Shown here piece after piece: positions 1 to 8,247 of a stretch of 14,730 nucleotides of DNA. Under the pieces are notes generated by a model. The model saw only the letters and a program-made list of their open reading frames with translations. It was not told the origin of the DNA and did not search any database. Source of the stretch: an uncultured Eubacteriales bacterium (GTDB lineage Bacteria; Bacillota; Clostridia; UMGS1810); the NCBI GenBank assembly GCA_900555295.1, contig USKN01000022.1:1-14730 (forward strand). The letters run 5' to 3'. Position 1 is the stretch's first letter. Every line of letters starts with the position of its first letter. The position numbers and the translations under genes were made by a program.

Positions 1-2532
1 TTCATAGGCGTTATTATTCTTATTTGGATTTGGAATTATTTTATTTGTTTTCATATCATAAACTTTGATTAAATTGTATAATTTTCCGGTCTTTGCGTTG
101 CTGTCGGCAATTACAATATCGCCAACGTCAATTTTAGCCGTACTGCCGTCACTGTTTGTTGATGTCAGCAGTGAATTATCAATCGGGTAAGATACTTCGG
201 CGGAGTTAGACATCAATGTAATAAATGTTGATTCAATACCGTCACTGTCAAGTCCCTGTGAAAATCCCGTTACAAGCTGCAAATATTTCATTCTTTCCGC
301 AACCTGATAGTGATACACTATACATTCGGCATACGGCATATCTTTATTACAATCATATGCATCCATAAAATATGAGTATACGTTTGTAAGAGCCGTGTAT
401 CCCACACTGTACATACTGTCATCGGCTTTGATTTTTTCCCCGTCTTTGCCAAAAATATATTCTTGGTCGGTTAAATATGTACCCTCTCTGTTATTATAAC
501 CGTATTCATGCATTAAGTATCCTTCCGAATCGGTAAGAGGAATATTAAACATAATCGAATCATTTTCGGTAAAAATTACGTTTGAGTCAAGCCGAGTAAT
601 AATTTTTCCGCCCTGTGAAAGTCTTCTTAACTGCTTACGGTTTTTTTCAACGCCCGGTATAATATCTTCGTATACATTATCGGGGTACTTTGTAAGAGTA
701 TATCCCTCGTCATCTTTTTCTTCGTCGGTTTCAAAAGCTGTATCTATATCTTTAATTAAACCGTCATTATCGGTACGGTAGCGTATAACCTGCTCGCCTA
801 TATCATAATCATATCCCACAAGTTTAACATTTGGGAATATATTTGTGGGGTCTTTTGCAATATCAGCGCATTTGCGTTTTATACCGTCAACGGTTATACT
901 GTCGTTACATTCTGCCGTAATAATTTTATTGTCTTGATCCAAAAGTTTAAACTTAATTGTGTAATCGCCAAACGCAGTTGAATTGCGCATATAATCCATT
1001 AAATATGCAAGGCGAAAACCCTTTGCGTTTTTGCTCTCTTTTATATATACCACATATCCAAATTCGTCGGTATATACCTCGCACGTACTGCCAAGCTCAG
1101 GTACGGATAAGGTTGTAAGTATAGATTGGTCTATTTCGTATTCTTTTTCGTCTATTACTATTTTACCGTCTTTTGTAACAGCTGTAATTTCACCTTGTGC
1201 AACGGGAGTGCGCAAATATACAAGACTTATGTTTGTACTGTCTGCCGATACTGCCGCCATATATACGTTATCGTTTGCTATGTTGTTTTCAATTACCGTA
1301 TCGCCGTCACCGTAAAAGTTTACATACTCGCATTTATCCAAATCGATAATATCGGTATTGCTGTACTTGTTGTATATTTTGCCGTCTGCGTCAAAGTGGC
1401 CTATTGCAAACGCTCTGTATGCGTCAATTACAACCAAATTGCGGCTCTCGTCGCCGTAATTGTTTATATATATTGTTCCTCTGTGGCTTTTATTGTCGAA
1501 ATAGTCGGCAAAAAGCTGTTTAAGCGAACCGTTGTACGGCATACCGTTAAATATAACGCGTGCGCTTCTTAAAAAGCTTACCGATGCTGTTGCATTTGAA
1601 TTGTTTTTGTAGTACGTAATTGTGTTTGACGCACCCGAAAAGCTTATGTATTGCTCGGTATCTATTATTGTACCGCTGTTTTGCGCTTTATCGTTTTGAA
1701 TATATATAACGGTATCTGTTCCGTTTTTTTCTTCATATAAATACTCAACATAATTTGTAAAATAAGGTTTGGGGTTAATAGATAAATCAATTTTGTGTTT
1801 TGTATCGTCAATATATACTTCGCCTTTGCTTACAAATTTTGAGTTCATACTGCCGCCGTAATATTCGGTTAAATAACCCTCATCTTCATATATATCCCAA
1901 TATATCGAAAGCAGTGTATCGTCCGACTGTGCATAGTCGGCGCTGCCGTTTGATACCGATTTAACATCAAATATACCCGTGTTCATTGCGTTAAATAAAA
2001 GCATAACCGCGTCGGCATATTTAATATCGCCGCCGATATCCGCACCGTCGGAGAGCTTTAAGCGGTTTGCCGCTTTTAAATATCCGCTCGGATAACCGCC
2101 CGCGCCCTCGGCATATACACCGTACCCCATAGCACGTACCAAAATTTTAGCCGCCTGCTCATATGTAATTATATCCTCGGGGTTAAAAAGGTTGTCGTTT
2201 GCAAGCGATATAATATTATTTTCTACCAATGCGTTTATATACGCATATGCTCTGTGGTCGGTTTTAACATCGCTAAAATAAATTGTGTCCGATGAATTTT
2301 TAAGCTTTAAAGCTTTAGAAACCATTTCGGCAAATTTAGCGCGTGATACCAAATCGTATGCATTACCTCCGTTTTCGGTATTAAAATCCCCCACTATACC
2401 GATGTGCGATAATACAGATACCGCTTTTGTGTAGTCCTCGGCAAATAAAATTTCTTTTGCCGATACATTTGGCACAAGCAAAGCGGGAATAATTATAACC
2501 GCACATAAAAATACAGCCAATATTCTTTTCAT
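1..2532 (-). CDS. SLH-domain surface protein, N-terminal SLH, 3' end outside window
   Basis: I read this frame codon by codon from ATG at 2532 down to base 1 and met no stop: 844 codons, with the C-terminus beyond the window. Residues 1-25 are a signal peptide (KR, a hydrophobic run, then NVSA). Residues ~31-183 hold three SLH-type repeats: the first ends in SRAKFAEMVSKAL, the second starts YFSDV and ends in EQAAKILVRAMGY, and the third is degenerate (GGYPSGYLKAANRLKLSDG). Residues ~235-505 form a beta-rich region resembling the part that follows SLH domains in many Clostridia surface proteins (VYIDDTKHKID, ITAVTKDGKIVIDEKEYEID). Residues ~520-844 are beta-rich and unrecognised. SLH domains bind pyruvylated secondary wall polymers, so this protein is probably cell-surface attached. 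SD AAGGGAG lies 6 nt before the start. No catalytic motif was recognised. The role is open: S-layer component, adhesin or scaffold. Confidence 0.9.
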   Translation of the reverse strand, partial: MKRILAVFLCAVIIIPALLVPNVSAKEILFAEDYTKAVSVLSHIGIVGDFNTENGGNAYDLVSRAKFAEMVSKALKLKNSSDTIYFSDVKTDHRAYAYINALVENNIISLANDNLFNPEDIITYEQAAKILVRAMGYGVYAEGAGGYPSGYLKAANRLKLSDGADIGGDIKYADAVMLLFNAMNTGIFDVKSVSNGSADYAQSDDTLLSIYWDIYEDEGYLTEYYGGSMNSKFVSKGEVYIDDTKHKIDLSINPKPYFTNYVEYLYEEKNGTDTVIYIQNDKAQNSGTIIDTEQYISFSGASNTITYYKNNSNATASVSFLRSARVIFNGMPYNGSLKQLFADYFDNKSHRGTIYINNYGDESRNLVVIDAYRAFAIGHFDADGKIYNKYSNTDIIDLDKCEYVNFYGDGDTVIENNIANDNVYMAAVSADSTNISLVYLRTPVAQGEITAVTKDGKIVIDEKEYEIDQSILTTLSVPELGSTCEVYTDEFGYVVYIKESKNAKGFRLAYLMDYMRNSTAFGDYTIKFKLLDQDNKIITAECNDSITVDGIKRKCADIAKDPTNIFPNVKLVGYDYDIGEQVIRYRTDNDGLIKDIDTAFETDEEKDDEGYTLTKYPDNVYEDIIPGVEKNRKQLRRLSQGGKIITRLDSNVIFTENDSIMFNIPLTDSEGYLMHEYGYNNREGTYLTDQEYIFGKDGEKIKADDSMYSVGYTALTNVYSYFMDAYDCNKDMPYAECIVYHYQVAERMKYLQLVTGFSQGLDSDGIESTFITLMSNSAEVSYPIDNSLLTSTNSDGSTAKIDVGDIVIADSNAKTGKLYNLIKVYDMKTNKIIPNPNKNNNAYE

Positions 2533-2538
2533 AAAAAT

Positions 2539-2561
2539 CTCCCTTCTGCGGCTTAAAGCCG
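2539..2561 (-). promoter_or_regulatory. RBS of the N-terminal-SLH gene with adjacent hairpin
   Basis: The SD AAGGGAG (2539-2545) sits 6 nt before the ATG at 2532. Just upstream, 2549-2561 reads CGGCTTTAAGCCG on the minus strand, a self-complementary stem of 5-6 bp with a very tight loop. It ends three bases before the SD. It could affect access to the RBS or mRNA stability, but the stem is short and that role is inference. Confidence 0.5.
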
Positions 2562-2574
2562 ATGTTTGTTTTTT

Positions 2575-2623
2575 GCACCTCATCAGTCACTGCCGTGACA
2601 GCTTACCCTCAAGGGGAAGCCTT
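2575..2623 (-). repeat. Short structured intergenic repeat of gut-Firmicute type
   Basis: On the minus strand this element folds into two successive hairpins. The first is GCTTCCCC/GGGTAAGC with one C-T mismatch and a small loop. The second has a perfect 5-bp stem, GTCAC-GGCA-GTGAC, followed by TGATGAGG. I recognise the layout (GGCTTCCCC...GGGGAAGC, GTCAC...GTGAC, TGATGAGG) as a short palindromic sequence dispersed between genes in many gut Clostridia; this is from memory, not a search. Only one copy lies in this window. The T in the second arm of hairpin 1 makes this a slightly decayed copy. A spurious 69-codon ORF (2590-2381) starts inside it. Confidence 0.65.
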
Positions 2624-2651
2624 GGATTGTACGTTGTTTTAAATTGATTTT

Positions 2652-4355
2652 TTATCTTGAAATCATATAAATAATTTTTGCCGCCTCGGCTCTTGTTGCA
2701 TTTTGTTTGGGATTAAACATATTATTGTTGTCACCGCTCAATATACCCGAGTTTTTAAGCATTTTTACTGCATCTTTTGCATAGCCGTCAATGTTATCAC
2801 TGTCGGCAAACGTTACATCTGCGCCGTCGGTAAAATTATAATCTATAACCTTTAACGCATTTACAACCATTACCGCAATATCCTGTCGGCTTATATTTAC
2901 ACCTGTTCCAAACTCGGTGTCGCTTACACCGTTTACTATTTCACTGTTGTATGCAATGTTTATAAAATCCGCATACCACGCATTTGGGTCAACATCGGTA
3001 AACGGTGCGGCGGTGCCTACGGTGTTTAATTTAAGCGCCGATACAATAAGTTTTACAAATTCCTCTCTCGTTACACTTGCCTCGGGATTATAATCGGTTG
3101 TGTTTACACCCGATACAACACCTTCTTTATATAATGTTTCAATGTATGTGTTTGCCCAATGGTCTTTGGGTACATCGGCAAATATATTTACACCGCCCGA
3201 TGTATCGTTTTTAATATCCACATTATCATCCGCGGTAACGGGAGTTATTTTTCCGCCGCCTCCGCCCGATGACGAACCACCTTTTTTACCGCCCGTTCCT
3301 TTGCCCGTATCGTTATTTGACGGTTCAACAAAGTTTTTGGCTGCCGCGTTTATTGCGTCAAAACTGTAATATCCGTCACTTCCCGCAATTGAATTGCAAA
3401 AAGCGTCGGTAACTTTGCTTGTATCTATACCCGATACGTTTGCAAATTGTTTAATTATAGCCGGTATTTCGCCCGTACCGTCGTTGTACTGTATTGCAAG
3501 TCCCGTAAAAGTTTCAATTAACGCTTTATCATAATCGGCAATCGATGTATATTTTTTTGCCGCCATTTTTGCGTTTAATATATCGCTGTGGTCTTTTTTT
3601 ACATAATCTTCAAGTTTTAAAGACTGTGTACCCATAGCGTATTCTATATCGTATAAATCTTTGGTAATTCCCATATTGAGCGACTCTGCCGCAAATGCGC
3701 GCAATACAGCCCCGCAAAGAATTTCGCTGTAATTTTCATCGCCTTTATTAAAATAATCGCTGCATACATAATCGTAAATATATTGTGCAACGTTGTTTTC
3801 GTTGTTATTTGTCCCCGATACAACGTTTAAATACAAATCATCCGCAAATCCAAAATCGTATGTATTGTTTTTAAGTATATTTGCTATATCGGCAACCGCT
3901 GTTTCTTTATTGTCACAAGAGAGAATTATACTGTCGGCAGCGTTTTTTTGTGCCGCCTCATCAATATGATTTATATAAAATATATCCGTATTGCCGCTTT
4001 GGTCCGACAAAAAGCATTTATAAATGCCCGATTTGTCAAGTACAATATTAAATTCGCAATCGCCGTTTTTGTATTTTACATTTTCGTTTACAACACCTGT
4101 GTTATAATACTCAATAATATCGGGAGCGCTTAACGCTTTATCTGTAATTTCGTCCCATGTAATATCTCTGCCCGCATTTTTTATACCCGACACATTTGCA
4201 ATTGCAAATGTTGTTTTTTCATCAAAAGTCCAATCTTCACTTCGTGATACGGTAATGTATTTATCGCCCTTGTCGGTAATTGTATCTTGTGCGGCTTGTA
4301 CGCCTAAACACGATGCCGCTATCATAAGCGCTAAAATAAGAGAACTCTTTTTCAT
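2652..4355 (-). CDS. Secreted protein with three C-terminal SLH domains
   Basis: 567 aa from ATG at 4355. I chose this start because MKKSSLILALMIAASCLGVQA is a clear signal peptide and an extended SD lies 8 nt upstream; a start at 4403 would add 16 polar residues that spoil it. Residues ~28-130 look beta-rich and end in a probable Ig-like strand pair (FNIVLDKSGIYKCFL). Residues ~131-345 are Ala-rich and probably helical, like the segment that often precedes SLH domains in Clostridia hydrolases. Residues ~350-370 are a Gly/Ser linker. SLH1 is ~391-441 (FADVPKDHWA, TREEFVKLI), SLH2 ~451-501 (FTDVDPNAWY, SRQDIAVMV) and SLH3 ~514-566 (TRAEAAKII), with the protein ending at once after it. No catalytic domain was recognised, so it looks like the anchor half of a surface enzyme without the enzyme. 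It may be a wall-bound scaffold or binding protein (inference). Confidence 0.92.
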   Translation of the reverse strand: MKKSSLILALMIAASCLGVQAAQDTITDKGDKYITVSRSEDWTFDEKTTFAIANVSGIKNAGRDITWDEITDKALSAPDIIEYYNTGVVNENVKYKNGDCEFNIVLDKSGIYKCFLSDQSGNTDIFYINHIDEAAQKNAADSIILSCDNKETAVADIANILKNNTYDFGFADDLYLNVVSGTNNNENNVAQYIYDYVCSDYFNKGDENYSEILCGAVLRAFAAESLNMGITKDLYDIEYAMGTQSLKLEDYVKKDHSDILNAKMAAKKYTSIADYDKALIETFTGLAIQYNDGTGEIPAIIKQFANVSGIDTSKVTDAFCNSIAGSDGYYSFDAINAAAKNFVEPSNNDTGKGTGGKKGGSSSGGGGGKITPVTADDNVDIKNDTSGGVNIFADVPKDHWANTYIETLYKEGVVSGVNTTDYNPEASVTREEFVKLIVSALKLNTVGTAAPFTDVDPNAWYADFINIAYNSEIVNGVSDTEFGTGVNISRQDIAVMVVNALKVIDYNFTDGADVTFADSDNIDGYAKDAVKMLKNSGILSGDNNNMFNPKQNATRAEAAKIIYMISR

Positions 4356-4363
4356 ATTATATA

Positions 4364-4373
4364 TCATCTCCTT
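4364..4373 (-). promoter_or_regulatory. Extended Shine-Dalgarno deciding the start at 4355
   Basis: The minus strand reads AAGGAGATGA, close to the full anti-SD complement AAGGAGGTGA, 8 nt before the ATG at 4355. An in-frame ATG lies inside this motif (codon 13 of the longer ORF) and is too close to it to be used, which supports 4355 as the start. Confidence 0.7.
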
Positions 4374-4408
4374 GTAATTTCTGCCGTTGTTTTTACTGTT
4401 CAAATTAA

Positions 4409-4440
4409 ATTATATCCTAATATTTTATTATTTTCCTCAA
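4409..4440 (-). promoter_or_regulatory. Possible promoter of the C-terminal-SLH gene
   Basis: A consensus -10 box TATAAT lies at 4409-4414 on the minus strand, preceded by GA and 54 nt upstream of the start codon at 4355. The best -35 candidate is TTGAGG at 4435-4440, but the spacer is 20 nt, longer than the usual 16-18. The 196-nt gap and the palindrome just upstream fit an independent transcription start, but AT-rich DNA yields such boxes by chance. Confidence 0.35.
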
Positions 4441-4446
4441 AAGCGG

Positions 4447-4505
4447 AATTTCGCGGCAAGCGGCAATCATTACTATAATTAAGACTGCCGCCTCACTGCG
4501 AAATT
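4447..4505. terminator. Long imperfect palindrome in the 196-nt gap, possible terminator
   Basis: Outer arms AATTTCGC (4447-4454) and GCGAAATT (4498-4505) pair perfectly. Inner arms GCGGCA (4460-4465) and TGCCGC (4486-4491) also pair, and can extend by three base pairs with one wobble. An asymmetric internal loop separates the two stems and about 20 nt form the apical loop. In the transcript of the upstream lectin-like gene it lies about 50 nt after the stop and is followed by only a short T run (CTTTT), so it is not a textbook intrinsic terminator. It could instead be an RNA-stability structure or a dispersed palindromic repeat. Confidence 0.4.
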
Positions 4506-4551
4506 AAAGTTTTTTATAATGCAAGTTTAAAAATTTTGTTTAAATTTTTTA

Positions 4552-7500
4552 TTATTCTGCCGTTTTAAATTCCTGCGGTTTTTTAAGAGGAGCTTGTGTA
4601 TCTGCGTCCCAAGCAAAGAATTTAACAGACGAATATGAATTGCCCTCTGTAAGTGTGGGAACATTAATTGCAATTACCTGTTCCTGCGCACCCGACTGCG
4701 ACTCAAACGCATAATCGTTTAATGCAATGTTTACAAGTTTTGCAACCGTACCGTCGGCATTGTAAAATGCCGCAATTGCTCTTATGTTTTTGGTTGAACC
4801 CGTAACGTTTGTTACATTAAATTTTAAACCGAGATTTGCCTCATTGTTTTGAATATCGCTTACAGCTGTAACGTCTGCCCACGAAGGCGTCTCGCTTGTA
4901 CCTTTGTTTACAACCGCTTTGCAGCTTGTAAGTTTAAATCCGCCGTCAGGGTCAACCGCACCCGTATAAGTTCTTGAAAATCCTTTATCAAGTGTTGAAT
5001 ACGGCGACGATGCAAAGCTTACGTCTTTTGCAATATGCAGCGCGTATGTTGTATCGCTTGTAAGTGCGTCTTTTAATGTAATTATAAATTTATTACCGCT
5101 GATTTCTGCGTCATAATCCATAGGATATGCCGCATTTTTGCTCCGCAATTGTATTACATCTTCTATGCAATCATATATACCCGTAACAGTTCCTGTTCTG
5201 TTGTCACTGCTGTTTTTAATGCTAATCGGTGTTAAATCTTTTTTTAATGTTTCGTCAAGATCTTCGCTGAATGTAACCGTAATTTTGCTTGTTGAATAGG
5301 GTATTTCATTTGTATTCATTAACGATACCGTATCACCGTTAAGCTTTTCGGCCTCAATATCCAAAATTGAGTTTTCACGCGCAGTTGTAATTTCATTGCC
5401 CGATGCATCACAAAGATAAGCACTCACATTATCCAATGAAATTCCCCAAGTTTTGTCAAAATTTGTTTTATTTCTTATTTGGAATGCTATTCCGGCAATA
5501 TCTTTTGTATTGTTTTTAAGACTATCTGTAAATGTATATTCATTACCGTCTACAGTCACAATATATTTTGTGTTGCTTTCCTGAGGAACAGCTACAATTT
5601 TATAGTGTTTCCAAGTATCAACTTTTTGTGTGCTGTCGGTTGATAACGCTGTATAAAATGCTGAACCGTCCGAACTTGTTACAACGTCAACACTTGCGTC
5701 TACGGGCATTTGCTTGAAGTGTTTGTAGTAATACAAATTATCTTTTGCCATTCCTATTAAGTTAGTGCTTGTGAGCATATAGTCAGCATAGGAAGAATCT
5801 GAATATGCCATATCATTATAACCCTTAAGAGATGTTACACGTGTTGAGTCAACCGGACCGTATACCCACACCGTATTGGCGTCTTCATATTTTAAATCAA
5901 ACTCAACAGCATAGCTTTGTCCTGCGGGCACGTTTTTTTCAAATCTTGTTGTATACCACAGCGGCTCGCCCAATCCTGTTCTGGTGCTTTTTTTAGTTCC
6001 CGTAAATTTAACGGCATTGTCGTTAGACTCTCCTGTTTTGCCGGATGTAGAATATGCATTGACCGAATAACTTAATGCAACCGATGAAGCATTACGGCTG
6101 TCGGAGTTAATATTCGGACTGCTTAATTTGTCATTGGAAATCCAAAAATACGGAAATCTCTTTTTAGGCGCTGCTGTATACCCGTTAAAATCTTCATTTA
6201 AGAGTTTACCGCTTGTTGAGTAAACTTCAAAGTTGTCAAATTTTACTTCGGCGGTTGTATCGCTGCTTTTACCTTTATAAAATACAACTCCATCAACACC
6301 GGAGCCAAATTTATTCCAATTTCCGTAGCTTTGGTCTAATGCTTTGGTTTCTTTTCCGTTTGCATCTGTAACATAAATATCCACATTTCCCTCTGCCATA
6401 TCAAAATCAAGTTTAATATGCGTCCATTCATCACTTGCAACTTTAAGCCCTGTGGTAACATTGGTTGTCTCATTATTCATTTCAGGAAATGCATGTATTT
6501 CTGTTTGACTTGTATTTGAAACGTTATCAGCATTACATATAGCAAGATTGGGAGAACTAATATCACTGTTCGTTCCTTTCGTACTCATACCAATTAATGC
6601 ATTTATGTATCTGTTATTATTTAATAAGCCATTTTTAAGTTTATTTTGAACAAGTGCATTTTCCCAGCTTCTGTAAGGTATTAAACCTATACTCCAGCCG
6701 CCTATTTTATAATTAACGTCAAATTCCATTGTAAAATCGCCGGCAACAACTCCGCGCGGGAAAAAGTGGTAAAGAGTTGAGCTGTTTACCAATTTTAAAG
6801 CATTTCCGTCTTTTCCCTGCACGGGCAAATATTTGCCATATGCATTTTCTGCCGCTTTAGATAAATATTTGTTATATGAGGTATTTTCTTGGTCATTGTT
6901 TAAATTGGCAGAATCATAAAATCCAAAGGGAAGCTGGTCAGCCTTCGTGTAACCATTAAAATCTTCTTTTGAATAATAGTATTTATAACTGCCTTTTGAT
7001 GTATCAACCGTTGCGGCATTTGTTCTGAATGTTGCCGAAGCGCCGTTTGCGCTTACTTCGGTTGCAATACCTTTGCCGTTTGCCGTATATGTAACAGTGT
7101 AGTTTGTGTTGCCTTTAATACCTGTTGCCGCATTAAAATCCAATACGCAATCGGATTTTGTTTGGCTTAAAACAGTAAAGTTCTCTACTTTGTTACCGTC
7201 AGAGTCTTTTATTTCAAAATCTTCCGGTCTGAATGTATCGCTAAATGAATCGTTAAACGCTACATTTAAATACTTACCGTCGGCAGATGACGCGCCTATA
7301 CCGTTTTTACCTGCGTCGGCAACCATTTGAATTGTATCTTTTGCGGTATAGTGTGTAATTGCTATATTATCATATAAACCTTTTTTAAAATTACCGTCTT
7401 GCTGAATAAAAGAAAAGCCTTTAAACTGATTATAGCCCGAATCACTTCGAAGTATACCTTGTGTTTCTTTTGTTGAATCTGTTATTTTTTTTCCGTCTAA

Positions 7501-8229
7501 CCATACATCGTATACATTATTATCTAAATCAACAATAAAATCAAAGTGATTCCACTCATTACAGTTTATTTTTGCTCCTGTTTTAACGTCATCTGTCCAA
7601 TAAAGACCTGTTTTTGAAACCTTGATATCGAGAGATGAATCCGTTTTGTCAACATCGTTGCCATATTGATCCTTTGTGTTATAGTACGGTATTCTTACAA
7701 GATGCGATTGTTGATGTCCCACAGTTCCTCTAAAATCATATAAATCATTTGGATCGTAATTATTAAATAATGTATCTGTTTCTCTGTATTTTGTCGGTTT
7801 ATTCATATTAAATAATGCAACTATCATTGATGACTGTTTTCCCGTATATGATTCTGTAGGCACTTTATGATCAAAACTTATATGCAGTTTCCCGCTTGAA
7901 ACAACCTTTTTAAACGGTATAACATCTTTTATCATACTTCCTTGTGATGAATCAATATAAAGTGTATTATTACCGTCTTCATTCCTTATATGTGCATATG
8001 AACCTGTATTATCAACTTCTTGCTCAACATCGTTTACTTTCTGCGTAATATATTTTGCCCTCGTCCAACCGTTTGGCAATCCGTCTGATTCATAATCCGA
8101 AAAACCCGATATATAAATAACATCTTCATATTCATTTTCGGCATATGATACCGCAGGCAGCGACAGCGACACGCACGCTGTTACTACCGCAGTTAAAATT
8201 GAAATTCTTTTTTTGAATTTAATGTTCAT
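4552..8229 (-). CDS. Large secreted modular protein: three LamG-like domains plus Ig-like domains
   Basis: 1225 aa from ATG at 8229. An ATG at 8244 is in frame, but the SD GGGGAGG lies between the two, so 8229 is right. Residues 1-30 are a signal peptide (KFKKR, hydrophobic run, VSYA). Three similar ~250-residue beta-sandwich units follow. Each opens with a Phe-rich motif and a Pro-Phe/Trp motif (FSDYESDGLPNGW at ~43; EDFNGYT at 422 and at 679). Each then has W-H/K-F/Y-beta-strand segments near VDLDNNVYDVWLDGK, LDFDMAEGNVDIYV and YIVTVDGNEYTF, and closes on a DN strand. Units 1 and 2 are separated by an Ig-like Big_5-type domain (~297-405); a second one is at ~950-1090 (KITVTFSEDLD). The C-terminus (~1095-1225) is an Ig-fold ending VKFFAWD...PL. 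I saw no catalytic motif, so it probably binds polysaccharide beside the two upstream hydrolases. Its start is 18 nt from the preceding stop, implying co-transcription. It has no SLH, sortase or dockerin signal. Confidence 0.9.
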   Translation of the reverse strand: MNIKFKKRISILTAVVTACVSLSLPAVSYAENEYEDVIYISGFSDYESDGLPNGWTRAKYITQKVNDVEQEVDNTGSYAHIRNEDGNNTLYIDSSQGSMIKDVIPFKKVVSSGKLHISFDHKVPTESYTGKQSSMIVALFNMNKPTKYRETDTLFNNYDPNDLYDFRGTVGHQQSHLVRIPYYNTKDQYGNDVDKTDSSLDIKVSKTGLYWTDDVKTGAKINCNEWNHFDFIVDLDNNVYDVWLDGKKITDSTKETQGILRSDSGYNQFKGFSFIQQDGNFKKGLYDNIAITHYTAKDTIQMVADAGKNGIGASSADGKYLNVAFNDSFSDTFRPEDFEIKDSDGNKVENFTVLSQTKSDCVLDFNAATGIKGNTNYTVTYTANGKGIATEVSANGASATFRTNAATVDTSKGSYKYYYSKEDFNGYTKADQLPFGFYDSANLNNDQENTSYNKYLSKAAENAYGKYLPVQGKDGNALKLVNSSTLYHFFPRGVVAGDFTMEFDVNYKIGGWSIGLIPYRSWENALVQNKLKNGLLNNNRYINALIGMSTKGTNSDISSPNLAICNADNVSNTSQTEIHAFPEMNNETTNVTTGLKVASDEWTHIKLDFDMAEGNVDIYVTDANGKETKALDQSYGNWNKFGSGVDGVVFYKGKSSDTTAEVKFDNFEVYSTSGKLLNEDFNGYTAAPKKRFPYFWISNDKLSSPNINSDSRNASSVALSYSVNAYSTSGKTGESNDNAVKFTGTKKSTRTGLGEPLWYTTRFEKNVPAGQSYAVEFDLKYEDANTVWVYGPVDSTRVTSLKGYNDMAYSDSSYADYMLTSTNLIGMAKDNLYYYKHFKQMPVDASVDVVTSSDGSAFYTALSTDSTQKVDTWKHYKIVAVPQESNTKYIVTVDGNEYTFTDSLKNNTKDIAGIAFQIRNKTNFDKTWGISLDNVSAYLCDASGNEITTARENSILDIEAEKLNGDTVSLMNTNEIPYSTSKITVTFSEDLDETLKKDLTPISIKNSSDNRTGTVTGIYDCIEDVIQLRSKNAAYPMDYDAEISGNKFIITLKDALTSDTTYALHIAKDVSFASSPYSTLDKGFSRTYTGAVDPDGGFKLTSCKAVVNKGTSETPSWADVTAVSDIQNNEANLGLKFNVTNVTGSTKNIRAIAAFYNADGTVAKLVNIALNDYAFESQSGAQEQVIAINVPTLTEGNSYSSVKFFAWDADTQAPLKKPQEFKTAE

Positions 8230-8235
8230 AATTTT

Positions 8236-8242
8236 CCTCCCC
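8236..8242 (-). promoter_or_regulatory. Shine-Dalgarno deciding the start at 8229
   Basis: GGGGAGG on the minus strand, 6 nt before the ATG at 8229. The in-frame ATG at 8244 overlaps the 5' edge of this motif and so cannot be served by it. The motif also lies only a few bases after the preceding gene's stop codon (8248-8250), as expected for translationally coupled operon genes. Confidence 0.8.
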
Positions 8243-8247
8243 ATAAA

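Noticed and set aside
1031..1572. Two overlapping plus-strand ORFs of 94 and 148 codons
   Set aside because: They are antisense to the continuous minus-strand SLH gene and have implausible compositions (Val/Tyr/Cys-rich, Ser-rich) with no RBS.
1..2532. Frameshifted or pseudogene status of the leftmost gene
   Set aside because: I first suspected a break because no long ORF is listed there, but codon-by-codon reading gives 844 sense codons without a stop; the gene simply runs off the window.
2381..2590. 69-codon minus-strand ORF beginning MTDEVQ
   Set aside because: It starts inside the palindromic intergenic repeat and is out of frame with the real SLH gene, whose ATG at 2532 has a good SD and signal peptide and stays open to the window edge.
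4353..4403. ATG at 4403 as the start of the C-terminal-SLH gene
   Set aside because: It would put 16 polar residues ahead of a good signal peptide and has no SD; the extended SD at 4364-4373 serves 4355.
8227..8244. ATG at 8244 as the start of the LamG-like gene
   Set aside because: It overlaps the SD that serves the ATG at 8229, and the extra five residues add nothing to the signal peptide.
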